NCBI GenBank assembly: GCA_964402175.1
Contig: CAYOBN010000010.1
Location: 27,184-91,183 of the forward strand
Direction: 5' to 3'
Source of the DNA: JAWKUK01 sp964402175
GTDB lineage: Bacteria; Planctomycetota; UBA1135; GCA-002686595
DNA: 64,000 nucleotides
A model generated the notes under the pieces. It was given only the letters and a program-made list of their open reading frames with translations. It was not told the DNA's origin and made no database searches. How positions within the stretch are numbered: the first letter of the stretch is position 1; each line of letters starts with the position of its first letter. Position numbers and translations under genes: made by a program. This document shows positions 52,737 to 61,077 of the stretch, in pieces.

Positions 52737-53459
52737 ATGTCGAAGCCGATCGCAGTCTGTCTCGTATCCGGCGGAATGGACTCCGCCGTGGTCCTGGCCG
52801 AAGCCCGCGCTGCGGGCTTTGCGCCTTGTGCGCTCTCATTCCGTTACGGCCAGCGCCACGTCGTCGAGCTCGAAGCCGCCGCCCGTGTCGCCCGCGCCGG
52901 CGGGGCGAGCGAGCACCGGATCGTCGACGTCGACCTCTCCACGCTCGGTGGCTCGGCTTTGACGGCGGACATCGCCGTGCCCAAGGACCGGGCCGATATC
53001 GGCGCCGGAGTGCCGGTGACCTACGTGCCCGCGCGCAACACCGTCTTCCTGGCGGTGGCGCTCGGCTGGGCCGAGGTGCTCGGTGCCGTGGACCTCTTTG
53101 TCGGTGTCAATGCGGTCGACTATTCGGGCTATCCGGATTGTCGGCCCGAGTTCCTGCGCGCCTTCGAAGCGCTCGCGCGCGTCGCGACCGCGGCTGGCAC
53201 CGAGCGCGGCGCGGTCTTCCGCGTGCACGCGCCGCTGATGACGCTCTCGAAAGCCGACATCGTGCGGCGCGGACTGGAGCTCGGCGTCGACTTCGGGTTG
53301 ACACACACCTGCTACGACCCGGTCTTCGCGGGGCAGGGCGGCGAGAGGGTCGCGCTCGCATGTGGGCGCTGCGACGCGTGTGCGCTGCGGCTCGCGGGTT
53401 TCCGCGAGGTCGGCCTCGCGGACCCGGTCCCGTACGCGGCTCGGGAGGCGCGCACATGA
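52737..53459 (+). CDS. queC: 7-cyano-7-deazaguanine synthase
   Basis: A 240-residue QueC, the ATP-dependent enzyme making preQ0 from 7-carboxy-7-deazaguanine in queuosine synthesis. PP-loop SGGMDS is at residues 11-16, followed by LSFRYGQRH, VPARNTVFLAVALGWAE and GVNAVDYSGYPDCRPEF. The Zn-binding Cys set is near the C-terminus (HTCYDP and ACGRCDACALR). Length is typical. No queD, queE or queF is nearby. It overlaps mazG by ATGA. Confidence 0.96.
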   Translation: MSKPIAVCLVSGGMDSAVVLAEARAAGFAPCALSFRYGQRHVVELEAAARVARAGGASEHRIVDVDLSTLGGSALTADIAVPKDRADIGAGVPVTYVPARNTVFLAVALGWAEVLGAVDLFVGVNAVDYSGYPDCRPEFLRAFEALARVATAAGTERGAVFRVHAPLMTLSKADIVRRGLELGVDFGLTHTCYDPVFAGQGGERVALACGRCDACALRLAGFREVGLADPVPYAAREART

Positions 53460-54298
53460 GCGATCCGCGGGTCAGCGCGTTCGAGCGCTTGTTGCACATC
53501 GTCGATCGCCTACGCGCGCCGGACGGCTGCCCGTGGGATCGCGCGCAGACCGAGGCCTCGATGGCGCCCCACCTCGTGGAAGAAGCGCTCGAGCTCGTCG
53601 AGTCGATCGAAGCCGGCGAGCACACGGCCGCCGCCAAAGAGCTCGGGGATTGCCTCATCAACGTGCTCTTGATCGCGCGCATCGCAGAGGACGGCGGCCG
53701 CTACGACCTCGCGCAGGCGGCGAGCCTCGCAGCGGACAAGTTGGTGCACCGGCACCCGCACGTCTTCGGTAGCGCCTCTGCCGAGACGCCCGCGGCGGTG
53801 CTGGCGACATGGGAAGCGCTGAAGCGGCGCGAGCGCGAGCGTGAAGGCGTCGACACCAGCGCGCTCGCGGGCATCCCGCGTACGTTGCCGGCGCTGCAGC
53901 GCGCGGCGCGGGTCTGCCAGAAGGCCGTCGCGGCGGGCTTCCACTGGAAGGACGCGCGCGGCGCGTTCGGCAAGCTCGAAGAGGAGCTCCGCGAGCTCAC
54001 CGAAGTCGTGCCGATCGCGAAGCTCGGCGAAGGCACACGCCCCGAGCTGACGGACGCCGAGCGCGCGGCGATCGAGCACGAGCTCGGCGATGTGCTCCTC
54101 GCGGCGGCGTTCTTCGGCGGCTACCTCGGGCTCGATCCCGAGGCGCTCTGCCGCCGCGCGGTCCGGCGCTTCGAAGCGCGTTATCGGCACATGGAGGCGG
54201 ACCTCGGCGGTTCGCTCGAGGGCCTCGACCTCGACACGATGATGGCGGCGTGGGGGCGCGCGAAACGCGCCCTCGCGGACGACGAACGACAGGTTTGA
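53456..54298 (+). CDS. mazG: Nucleoside triphosphate pyrophosphohydrolase MazG
   Basis: A 280-residue protein with the tandem MazG layout. Domain 1: LRAPDGCPWDRAQTEASM, then EEALELVE and KELGDCLINVLL. Domain 2: LEEELRELTE and HELGDVLLAAAFF, ending FEARYRHME. The EExxE and ExxD metal motifs are intact in both. It hydrolyses NTPs and dNTPs to monophosphates and pyrophosphate, a house-cleaning and stress role. Start ATG 53456 overlaps the queC stop. Confidence 0.95.
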   Translation: MSDPRVSAFERLLHIVDRLRAPDGCPWDRAQTEASMAPHLVEEALELVESIEAGEHTAAAKELGDCLINVLLIARIAEDGGRYDLAQAASLAADKLVHRHPHVFGSASAETPAAVLATWEALKRREREREGVDTSALAGIPRTLPALQRAARVCQKAVAAGFHWKDARGAFGKLEEELRELTEVVPIAKLGEGTRPELTDAERAAIEHELGDVLLAAAFFGGYLGLDPEALCRRAVRRFEARYRHMEADLGGSLEGLDLDTMMAAWGRAKRALADDERQV

Positions 54299-54311
54299 AG
54301 CGCAGGTTCAC

Positions 54312-55067
54312 ATGACGGATACGGCACACCTCGAGGTCGCGGGCCTCTACAAGATCCACATCGCGTCCCACGCCGAGGTCCCGGTGCTGCGCGGTGTGTC
54401 CTTCCGCGTCGAACCCGGGGAGTTCGTCTGCATCATGGGCCCGTCGGGGTCGGGCAAGACGACGCTCTTGCACCTCCTGTCCGGCCTCGATCAACCTTCC
54501 GCTGGCGCGATCCGCCTCGGCGGCGTCGACCTGGCGGCCCTGCCCGAGCGCGAGCGCACGCTGCTCCGCCGGCGCGAGGTCGGCTACGTCTTCCAGTTCT
54601 TCAACCTCATGCCGAACCTGTCGGTCGAGGAGAACATCGGGCTGCCGATCGCGATCGCCGGCGCCGACCCCGCCGCACAGCGCGCGCGGATCCACGCGCA
54701 GGCCGAAGCGCTGGGTATCCAACACCGCTTGAGCGCGTTCCCGCACGAGCTCTCCGGCGGCGAGATGCAGCGCGCTTCGATCGCGCGCGCGCTCGTGGGC
54801 GGTCAGCGGCTCTTGCTCTGCGACGAGCCGACGGGGAACCTGGCGCAGAAAGCGGGCCAGGAGGTCATGGAGCTCCTGCGCCGCGCGCGCGACGAAGAGG
54901 GCCGCACCGTCGTGCTCGTGACCCACAATCCGCGCGACGCAGCGTTCGCGGACCGCGTGCTCTTCCTCGTCGACGGCGAGCTCGACGAGCGCCACACGCT
55001 GCGCCGCGGTGCAGAGCGGCTCACAACCGACGACGTGCACGGCGTCCTCGCGCGGCTCTCGATCTGA
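54312..55067 (+). CDS. ABC transporter ATPase, LolD/MacB type
   Basis: A 251-residue ABC ATPase: Walker A GPSGSGKT near residue 50, Q-loop YVFQFFNLMPNLSVEEN typical of MacB/LolD, signature LSGGEMQRASIARAL, Walker B LLLCDEPTGNL, and H-loop VTHN. It pairs with the FtsX-type permease four bases downstream. Such pairs extract lipoproteins or drive efflux by a mechanotransmission mechanism. The substrate is unknown. Confidence 0.95.
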   Translation: MTDTAHLEVAGLYKIHIASHAEVPVLRGVSFRVEPGEFVCIMGPSGSGKTTLLHLLSGLDQPSAGAIRLGGVDLAALPERERTLLRRREVGYVFQFFNLMPNLSVEENIGLPIAIAGADPAAQRARIHAQAEALGIQHRLSAFPHELSGGEMQRASIARALVGGQRLLLCDEPTGNLAQKAGQEVMELLRRARDEEGRTVVLVTHNPRDAAFADRVLFLVDGELDERHTLRRGAERLTTDDVHGVLARLSI

Positions 55068-55071
55068 CGCC

Positions 55072-57684
55072 ATGGGCCTCGCCACAACGATCGCGCGCCG
55101 CAGCCTCTTGCAGCGCCTCGGCCGCACCTTCTTCTCGGTGCTGGGCATCGCGCTCGGCGTCGCGACCGTCGTCAGCGTGGTGACGCTCGACCACAACACG
55201 ATGGTCGGGTACGCGCTGCCGCGGCAGGTCGCCGACATGCCCGACATCGAGCTCACTTCGGCAGGGGGCATCGAAGGTACGAGCGAGGTCCTGACGGGCC
55301 TCGAAGGCATCTCGCTGGCCGCGAGGTTCTTCCAGAACGACGCGTACGCGCGCATCGGCGAGCCCGGCGAGACGCCCCGCGGCGGTGAAGGCGGCAACGC
55401 GCGGCAAGTGCAGCTCTTCGGGATCGAAGCCGAGCGCGCCGCAGCGTTCGACGCCTACGTCCTCGTGGCGGGTCGGCCGCTCACGCCGAACGCGCGCGAG
55501 GTCCTCGTCGGACCGCGCCTCGTCGAAGAGCTCGCCGTGGCCCTCGGCGATCGCCTATGGTTGCAGCGCCCTGCACAGCCCAGCCGTCAGCGCTGCGAAG
55601 ACGGCGTGCTGGTCGCTGCTGCGCCGGATACACGCCCGGCCGTCGAAGAGCCGTTCACCGTCGTCGGTGTCCTGGCCCCCGAGCGCCTCGGCCGGCGCGG
55701 CCGCGGCCAGGTGGTCGTCGTCGACTACGAAGACGGGGCCGCGCTCTACCGCGGGACACCGCTGCAGCCGCGTTATTGGGCCGTCAAGGACCCGAACGTG
55801 GACCTGGAGCAGCTCAAGCGCACGCTCGCGGAGACGTACTCGTATTCGCTGAACCGCGGAATCGTCGTCGGTCAAGCGGCCGATGAACGCGCCTTCCGCA
55901 CTGGCGTGCGCATGGTCGGTTTGCTCGCGCTCGTGCTGGGCCTCTACGTGATCTTCCACACCCTCTCGATGTCGCTGACGGAGCGCATCGGCGAGGTCGG
56001 CACGCTGCACGCCCTCGGGGCCACACGCGGCCAGATCGCGCGGGTCTTCCTGCTCGAAGCGGTCATCCTCGCGGGGCTTGGCGCAGCGCTCGGAGCGGCC
56101 CTCGGGCTGGCCCTCGCCGCGTTTTTCTTGAAGAACGGCATCACGACGCTGGGCGTCGGAAAGTGGGTGAACGGCTTCTCCGTGCCGTGGGACCAGGTGG
56201 TGCCGCTGGCGCTGCTGGGGTTCGGCATCGCGCTCGTCGGCGCGGTGTATCCGCTCGTGGCGCTGCGCGGTGCGGACACCCTCGCTGCGCTGCGCGGCGA
56301 AGAGGCCCTGCGCCGCAACAAGCGCCTCGCGACGCGCTTCCATCTGCTCTACGCGCTGCTCCTCGGGCTGCTGCTGCCGAGCCTCTACCTGGTGCTCGTC
56401 CCCGTGGTCGGTGTCTTGACGGGCGAGCTCCTGACCGTCTTGCTCGGCGTGCTCGGTCTCGTCGCGCTCGTCGTCGTGCTCTCGTTGCTCTTGCCGCGCG
56501 CGCTCGCAGGAGCGTGCGCCTTGATCGCGCGACCGCTCGAGCGGCGTTATCCGCTCGCCGGGCGGCTCGCGGCCCGCGCGCTGCGCGATGCCCCCGCGCG
56601 TGTCGGTGTCAGCGCCGCGGCGCTGGGGCTCGTCGCGGCGGGCCTCGTCGGGCTGAAGGGGATGACGAGCAGCCTGCGCGCAGAGGTCGAGGTCTGGGCC
56701 GACGAAGCGGTCCGCGACAAGGTCTGGGTGCGGCGCTTGCCGCCTACGGAGTTCGCGCTGCTGGCGCGGCATCTCGAAGCCTTCGGCGGCGTCGTCGCCG
56801 TCGAGAAGGGGAACGCGCGTCAGTACGACCCGTTCTTGCTGCAGGGCACGGCAGCGGCCCATGTCGCGCGCTTCGGGCCCCTCGCAGCGGATCCGCTGCT
56901 GGCGCGTCGCTTCGCAGAGGAGCGCACTGTGGTCCTGTCGCGGCGCGTCGCGCAGGACCTCGAATACGAGGTGGGGGACAAGGTGCCCGTGCGCAAAGCC
57001 AACGGCGACGTCGCGACGTTCGAGGTGCTCGCGATCAGCGACGCGTACGGGTTCTGGCCCGACCCCGACGAGCGCATGTACGGCGTCGTCGCGGATCGCT
57101 GGATGGAGCGCGACTTCTGCATCGGCACCGCGACGGTTTCGGAGGTCGCCGTGGTCCTCGGGCCGGGCGGCGACTCCAAGGTGATCGAAGCCGCGATCCG
57201 CGACCTGTACCCCGAGGACGACGGTGTGCGCTATGTCACTGGCGCCGACGTTCGCCGCCACCACGTCGATGACGTCACACACGACTTCCTGGTGTTCGAC
57301 GCCCTGCTCCTGTTGACCGCCGCCCTCGCGGGGCTCGGAGTGCTCAACGGCCAGCTCCTCGCGGCGCTCGAGCGCGTGAAAGAGGTCGGTGTGCTGAAAG
57401 CGCTCGGTGTGACCCGCGATCAGCTCGCCGGTGCGACGCTGATCGAAGCGTCCCTCGTCGGTCTGGTCGGCGGCGCGCTCGGGGTCGCGCTCGGGCTCTT
57501 TGCGACCCCCGTGGTCGTCGACGCCCTGGAGCGCATCGCGGGCCTTAGCGTGCCCCAGCGTGTGGCGTGGGGCTGGGTCGCCGTCGCGCTCGTCGGCGCG
57601 GTGACGATCGCCGTCCTCGCGGCGCTCTATCCGATCCGGCGCATGAACCGCTTCGACGCGGTGCGCGCGGTGCGCACGGGTTGA
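55072..57684 (+). CDS. FtsX/MacB-type ABC transporter permease
   Basis: An 870-residue permease with two FtsX domains. N-terminal helix (FFSVLGIALGVATVVSVVTL), then a large extracytoplasmic domain to about residue 275. A helical block follows (LLALVLGLYVIFHTLSMSL; the cytoplasmic loop IGEVGTLHALGATRGQIARV is the FtsX signature), with two extra central helices (LLLGLLLPSLYLVLVPVVGV and LGLVALVVVLSLLLP). A second extracytoplasmic domain leads to the C-terminal block with KEVGVLKALGVTRDQLAG. The ten-helix layout, not the four-helix MacB form, suggests the LolC/E-like or DUF214 double-FtsX group. No periplasmic adaptor is nearby. Confidence 0.93.
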   Translation: MGLATTIARRSLLQRLGRTFFSVLGIALGVATVVSVVTLDHNTMVGYALPRQVADMPDIELTSAGGIEGTSEVLTGLEGISLAARFFQNDAYARIGEPGETPRGGEGGNARQVQLFGIEAERAAAFDAYVLVAGRPLTPNAREVLVGPRLVEELAVALGDRLWLQRPAQPSRQRCEDGVLVAAAPDTRPAVEEPFTVVGVLAPERLGRRGRGQVVVVDYEDGAALYRGTPLQPRYWAVKDPNVDLEQLKRTLAETYSYSLNRGIVVGQAADERAFRTGVRMVGLLALVLGLYVIFHTLSMSLTERIGEVGTLHALGATRGQIARVFLLEAVILAGLGAALGAALGLALAAFFLKNGITTLGVGKWVNGFSVPWDQVVPLALLGFGIALVGAVYPLVALRGADTLAALRGEEALRRNKRLATRFHLLYALLLGLLLPSLYLVLVPVVGVLTGELLTVLLGVLGLVALVVVLSLLLPRALAGACALIARPLERRYPLAGRLAARALRDAPARVGVSAAALGLVAAGLVGLKGMTSSLRAEVEVWADEAVRDKVWVRRLPPTEFALLARHLEAFGGVVAVEKGNARQYDPFLLQGTAAAHVARFGPLAADPLLARRFAEERTVVLSRRVAQDLEYEVGDKVPVRKANGDVATFEVLAISDAYGFWPDPDERMYGVVADRWMERDFCIGTATVSEVAVVLGPGGDSKVIEAAIRDLYPEDDGVRYVTGADVRRHHVDDVTHDFLVFDALLLLTAALAGLGVLNGQLLAALERVKEVGVLKALGVTRDQLAGATLIEASLVGLVGGALGVALGLFATPVVVDALERIAGLSVPQRVAWGWVAVALVGAVTIAVLAALYPIRRMNRFDAVRAVRTG

Positions 57685-57710
57685 GGGCGCATCGGGGGCG
57701 CCCCCGGCGT

Positions 57711-57716
57711 TATCCT
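57711..57716 (+). promoter_or_regulatory. Candidate -10 element of the PhoD-like gene
   Basis: TATCCT in CGTTATCCTCG, 10 bases before ATG 57727, preceded by the GC palindrome CGGGGGCGCCCCCG, which may terminate the ABC operon. Confidence 0.5.
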
Positions 57717-57726
57717 CGCCGCACGT

Positions 57727-60507
57727 ATGCTGTGGCGCCTCCTCCTGCTCTCGTGCGCGCTCACCCTCGGGTGCCGCGCCCTCGCCCTCGATCCGCCTGC
57801 GGGTGATGGCTACCGCAGCCGCTTCGGCGGTTTGCCCGACCGCACGTGGATCGGGCCCGAGTTCTGGGCCAATCGCCTGCAGGACTGGCGCCTCGCCGGT
57901 GGGCGGGTCGAGTGTGTCGAAGCGGGCGCCAACGCGGCGCTGCGCACGTTGCACCTCATCACGCACACGGCGGCGTTCGCGGGGCGCGACGAGGGGAACC
58001 TGCGCGCCAAAGTGCGCTTCGGGGCCGTCGAGGACGAGCTCTTGCTCGGCAGCGAAGCGGCCGCGGGGTTCTTGATCGGCGCGGGCGGTGGGACGATCGA
58101 TCACCGGCTGACCGCGCAGGTGCACGGCGCGCCTGCGGAAGACGGCGGCTTGCTGGCGGTCGTCGACGGCAGCGGGCACGCGCGGCTGCTCGACTTCAAC
58201 ACGCCTGCAGGGCGCGGAGGCCTCTGGTCGCTGCCCATGGACACGGCGCTCGCCGACCTGCCGCCGTTGCCCGACGTCCAGCTCGCGGGCGCGGGGTTCC
58301 ATCCGCGCGGCCCCGAGCCGGTCGACCTGGAGCTCGTCGCCGAGGAGTACGACGGGCGCAGCGTCGTGACCCTCGTCGCGCGCGCGGTCCGCGACGGCGC
58401 GGTGCTGTCGACTGCGACGGCAGAGCGTGTCCCCCGCGCGTTGCTCGAAGGCGGGGTCGCGCTCGTCTCGCACCGCGGACCGGAGGGTGGCAAAGCAGGC
58501 TTCTGGTTCGATCGCTTCGAGCTCGGGGGCGACCTCGTGCAGGGCGATCCCGAGCGGGCGTTCGGTCCGGTCCTGTGTGTGCAGTACACGATCGACGACA
58601 CACAGCCGCGCGGCGGCCCGCTGCTCTCCCTTACGGCGCAGATGCCGCCGCTCGGGCCGCGCGACACGCAGACAGCGACGCTCGAGCTGGGTCGCAATGG
58701 ACGCTTCGAACCCGTGGCGACGGAGAGCCGCCACATCGACAGCGAAACCTTCACGTTCCGCGTGCAGGGCCGCGATCTCGCGCGCTACGACGAGTATCGT
58801 GTCGTCTACGACCTCGTCGTGCGCGAGAACCGCACGGAGCGCACGACGTACCCAGGCACGCTGCGCGCCGCTCCCGAGGACGGCGAAGTGGTCATCGCCA
58901 ACGTCGGCTGTGTGAAACACTACACAGGTGGCCTCCGTTGGAACGAAGGCGGCCTCTGGTTCCCACACGCGGACGTCGCGCAGCACGTCCTCGCGCACGA
59001 CCCGGACCTCGTGTACTTCAGCGGCGATCAGCTCTACGAGGGCGACCTGACGTCGCCCGTACGCCAGCCGTTCGAGCGCGCGCTCGGCGACTACCTCACC
59101 CGTTGGTACCGTTGGTGCTGGTCGTTCCGCGAGCTCGCACGGGACCGGCCGTGCATCACGGTGCCCGACGATCACGACGTGTACCACGGCAACATCTGGG
59201 GCAACGCCGGGCTGCGCGGTCCGGAGGTCGTCGATGGCCGCGACCAGCGCCTCTCTGCCCAGGACCGCGGCGGCTACGTCATGCCGGTGCGCTTCGTGAA
59301 CGCCGTGCACCGGACCCAGGTCTCGCACCTGCCGCCGGCGCACACGCCCGAGCCATTGGCTCCCGGTATCAGCGTGTACCACACCGATGTGACGTGGGCT
59401 GGTGTGTCGTTCGCCGTGCTCGCGGATCGCATGTTCAAGTCGCCGCCTGCGGTGGTGCTTCCCGAGGGGCGCGTGGAGAACGGCTGGTTCCGCGACCCGG
59501 ACTTCGACCCCCGCGACGCGGACGTGCCGGGCGCAGAGCTGCTCGGCGCGCGCCAGCTCGCGTTCCTCGACGAATGGGCCGCGGATTGGTCCGGTGGTGC
59601 GTGGGCCAAGGTCGCGCTCTCGCAGACCCCGTTCAACAACATCGCGACGCTGCCGGCGGGGGGCAAGGAGACCGACCTGCCGACGACGCCGGTGTTCGAC
59701 GCCGAGGTCTACCCTTCAGGCGAGACCCTCGCGGCAGACTGCGATTCCGGCGGTTGGCCGCAGACGGGGCGCAACGAGGCCCTGCGACGGCTGCGGCGCG
59801 CCGCGGCGCTCCACCTCGCGGGGGACCAGCACCTCGCGACGACGGTGCGCTACGGCATCGACGCGTTCGATGACGCGGGCTACGGCTTCACGGCGCCCGC
59901 GGTCGCGAACACGTGGCCGCGGCGTTGGTTCCCTCCGACACCGGGTGAGGGCCGCGCGCCCGGCGCGCCGCTGTACACCGGCCGCTTCTTCGACGGCTTC
60001 GGCAACCGGATGACGGTCCTCGCGGTCGCGAACCCGCGCCGCTCCGGCGTCGCGCCCGAGGCCCTGCACGACCGCGTGCCCGGCTACGGCATCGTGCGCC
60101 TCTCCCGCGCGGCGCGCACCGCCGCGCTCGAAGCCTGGCCACGCCACGTCGACCCGACGGACACGGCGGCCGCGCCCTACCCGGGCTGGCCGCTGACGGT
60201 CGAGCTCGCAGCAGGGGACGGCCGAACCGTCGTCGAGCGCCTCCCCGAGCTGACGCTCGGCGGCGACTGGGTCGTGCAGGTCGAGCGCGAAGTGGGTGCC
60301 GGTGGGCGGCCCGGTGAGTTGCTCTACACCCGTCGCGTCGCGGGCCCGCGCTTCGCGCCGCCGGTCTTCGAACAAGGGGCGACCTACACCGTGCGCATCG
60401 ACCCAGCGGGCCCGACCGCCGGCGCACCTTGGGCAGGGGTGTGGACCGGCGTGCGCGCGGGCGGGCCGCCCCTGGACGCGCGCGCGGCGTTGCAGCAACG
60501 CCGCTAG
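57727..60507 (+). CDS. PhoD-like metallophosphoesterase, exported
   Basis: A 926-residue exported protein; the N-terminus (LLLLSCALTLGC) has a lipobox-like LTLGC, so it may be a lipoprotein. Residues about 30-270 are a lectin-like jelly roll of a type seen before planctomycete phosphatases. The PhoD core follows: VYFSGDQLYEG near 435, CITVPDDHDVYHGNIWGN near 478, and LHLAGDQHLATTVRYG near 696. These supply the Asp, Asn and His metal ligands of PhoD/calcineurin-like enzymes. Substrate may be phosphodiesters or teichoic-like polymers. Its last 120 bp are present again, exactly, at 63696-63815. The stop codon is part of a perfect 21-base palindrome region (60484-60504). Confidence 0.9.
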   Translation: MLWRLLLLSCALTLGCRALALDPPAGDGYRSRFGGLPDRTWIGPEFWANRLQDWRLAGGRVECVEAGANAALRTLHLITHTAAFAGRDEGNLRAKVRFGAVEDELLLGSEAAAGFLIGAGGGTIDHRLTAQVHGAPAEDGGLLAVVDGSGHARLLDFNTPAGRGGLWSLPMDTALADLPPLPDVQLAGAGFHPRGPEPVDLELVAEEYDGRSVVTLVARAVRDGAVLSTATAERVPRALLEGGVALVSHRGPEGGKAGFWFDRFELGGDLVQGDPERAFGPVLCVQYTIDDTQPRGGPLLSLTAQMPPLGPRDTQTATLELGRNGRFEPVATESRHIDSETFTFRVQGRDLARYDEYRVVYDLVVRENRTERTTYPGTLRAAPEDGEVVIANVGCVKHYTGGLRWNEGGLWFPHADVAQHVLAHDPDLVYFSGDQLYEGDLTSPVRQPFERALGDYLTRWYRWCWSFRELARDRPCITVPDDHDVYHGNIWGNAGLRGPEVVDGRDQRLSAQDRGGYVMPVRFVNAVHRTQVSHLPPAHTPEPLAPGISVYHTDVTWAGVSFAVLADRMFKSPPAVVLPEGRVENGWFRDPDFDPRDADVPGAELLGARQLAFLDEWAADWSGGAWAKVALSQTPFNNIATLPAGGKETDLPTTPVFDAEVYPSGETLAADCDSGGWPQTGRNEALRRLRRAAALHLAGDQHLATTVRYGIDAFDDAGYGFTAPAVANTWPRRWFPPTPGEGRAPGAPLYTGRFFDGFGNRMTVLAVANPRRSGVAPEALHDRVPGYGIVRLSRAARTAALEAWPRHVDPTDTAAAPYPGWPLTVELAAGDGRTVVERLPELTLGGDWVVQVEREVGAGGRPGELLYTRRVAGPRFAPPVFEQGATYTVRIDPAGPTAGAPWAGVWTGVRAGGPPLDARAALQQRR
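60368..60487 (+). repeat. 120-bp exact direct repeat, copy 1 (3' end of the PhoD-like gene)
   Basis: Identical, by direct reading, to 63696-63815. It codes for about 40 C-terminal residues (EQGATYTVRIDPAGPTAG and onward). The two copies bracket the glycine-rich cassette. Confidence 0.97.
60484..60504 (+). terminator. Perfect 10-bp hairpin at the PhoD-like stop
   Basis: GCGGCGTTGC and GCAACGCCGC around a single A, directly before the TAG at 60505. No U-tract follows. It codes for the last residues ALQQRR and is absent from the second repeat copy, which ends inside its left arm. Confidence 0.5.
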
Positions 60508-60518
60508 CATCCGAGCAT
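60508..60518 (+). repeat. 11-bp repeat after the PhoD-like stop
   Basis: CATCCGAGCAT directly after the TAG. The same 11-mer directly follows the TGA of the membrane protein gene at 63519-63529. Could be a target-site duplication. Confidence 0.7.
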
Positions 60519-60893
60519 TTGGGGGCTTGCTGCGCCTTCGAGGGACGCAATGGGCCCCCGCTGAGGCCGCGATCTTCCGACTTGAGCTCCGAGTGGGGCT
60601 CCCCTCGCGTGTGCGCCCAACGCGCAACCTCGAACGTCTCGTCCGCGGCGCAGTCGTCACCGGCTTCACCCGAGTTCGTCCGCGTTGATCCAGCCTTTGG
60701 AATCCTCCGCTCACGCACGCGTCGCCTTTGCCTCTCGGAGATGCATGAGCGCGTAGCAGTGGTTGTCCTGGCGATCGAGTTTGTCCACACGCGACGCGAC
60801 TCGCGATCGCCGGCCGAAGCGATCGTCTTCGGCGTGTCGTCCGTAGCGGACAGCCCCTCGACTCGCGCTGTGATCCGTTGCGGTGGAAATGGG

Positions 60894-60913
60894 GTGTCCC
60901 ACCGGTGGGACAC
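60894..60913. promoter_or_regulatory. 20-bp perfect palindrome, possible operator
   Basis: GTGTCCCACCGGTGGGACAC, self-complementary over all 20 bases, 49 bases before TTGACA. Suggests a dimeric DNA-binding regulator of the glycine-rich gene, or a hairpin with an 8-bp stem and 4-base loop. Confidence 0.6.
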
Positions 60914-60961
60914 TGGCTTCAATGACCGAGGGGGATCCGGGCAGAGCTCGAATCCGACGGC

Positions 60962-60990
60962 TTGACAGGCTGGAGCGTCAGAGCGATGCT
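60962..60990 (+). promoter_or_regulatory. Sigma70-like promoter of the glycine-rich gene
   Basis: Perfect -35 TTGACA (60962-60967), 17-bp spacer, weak -10 GATGCT (60985-60990), giving a leader of about 80 bases that contains the AAAGGAA Shine-Dalgarno (61063-61069). Differs from the leaderless style of most genes here. Confidence 0.5.
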
Positions 60991-61077
60991 CGATTCATCG
61001 GGGCGACCGGCCGGTGCGGATTCCCCGTGCCAGCGCTCCTCGCTCGCCGCTTCCTACGCCAAGAAAGGAACCTGACG

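Larger units (their letters stand above)
60519..61077. other. Long intergenic region upstream of the glycine-rich gene
   Basis: About 560 bases without a convincing gene. It holds a 20-bp perfect palindrome, a TTGACA promoter-like site, a 10-bp palindrome ACCGGCCGGT (61006-61015) and a Shine-Dalgarno. It is slightly less GC-rich than neighbouring coding DNA. Confidence 0.55.

Noticed and set aside
55555..59382. 1275-codon minus-strand frame opposite the ABC permease and phosphatase
   Set aside because: Crosses two clear plus-strand genes and has only charged low-complexity sequence.
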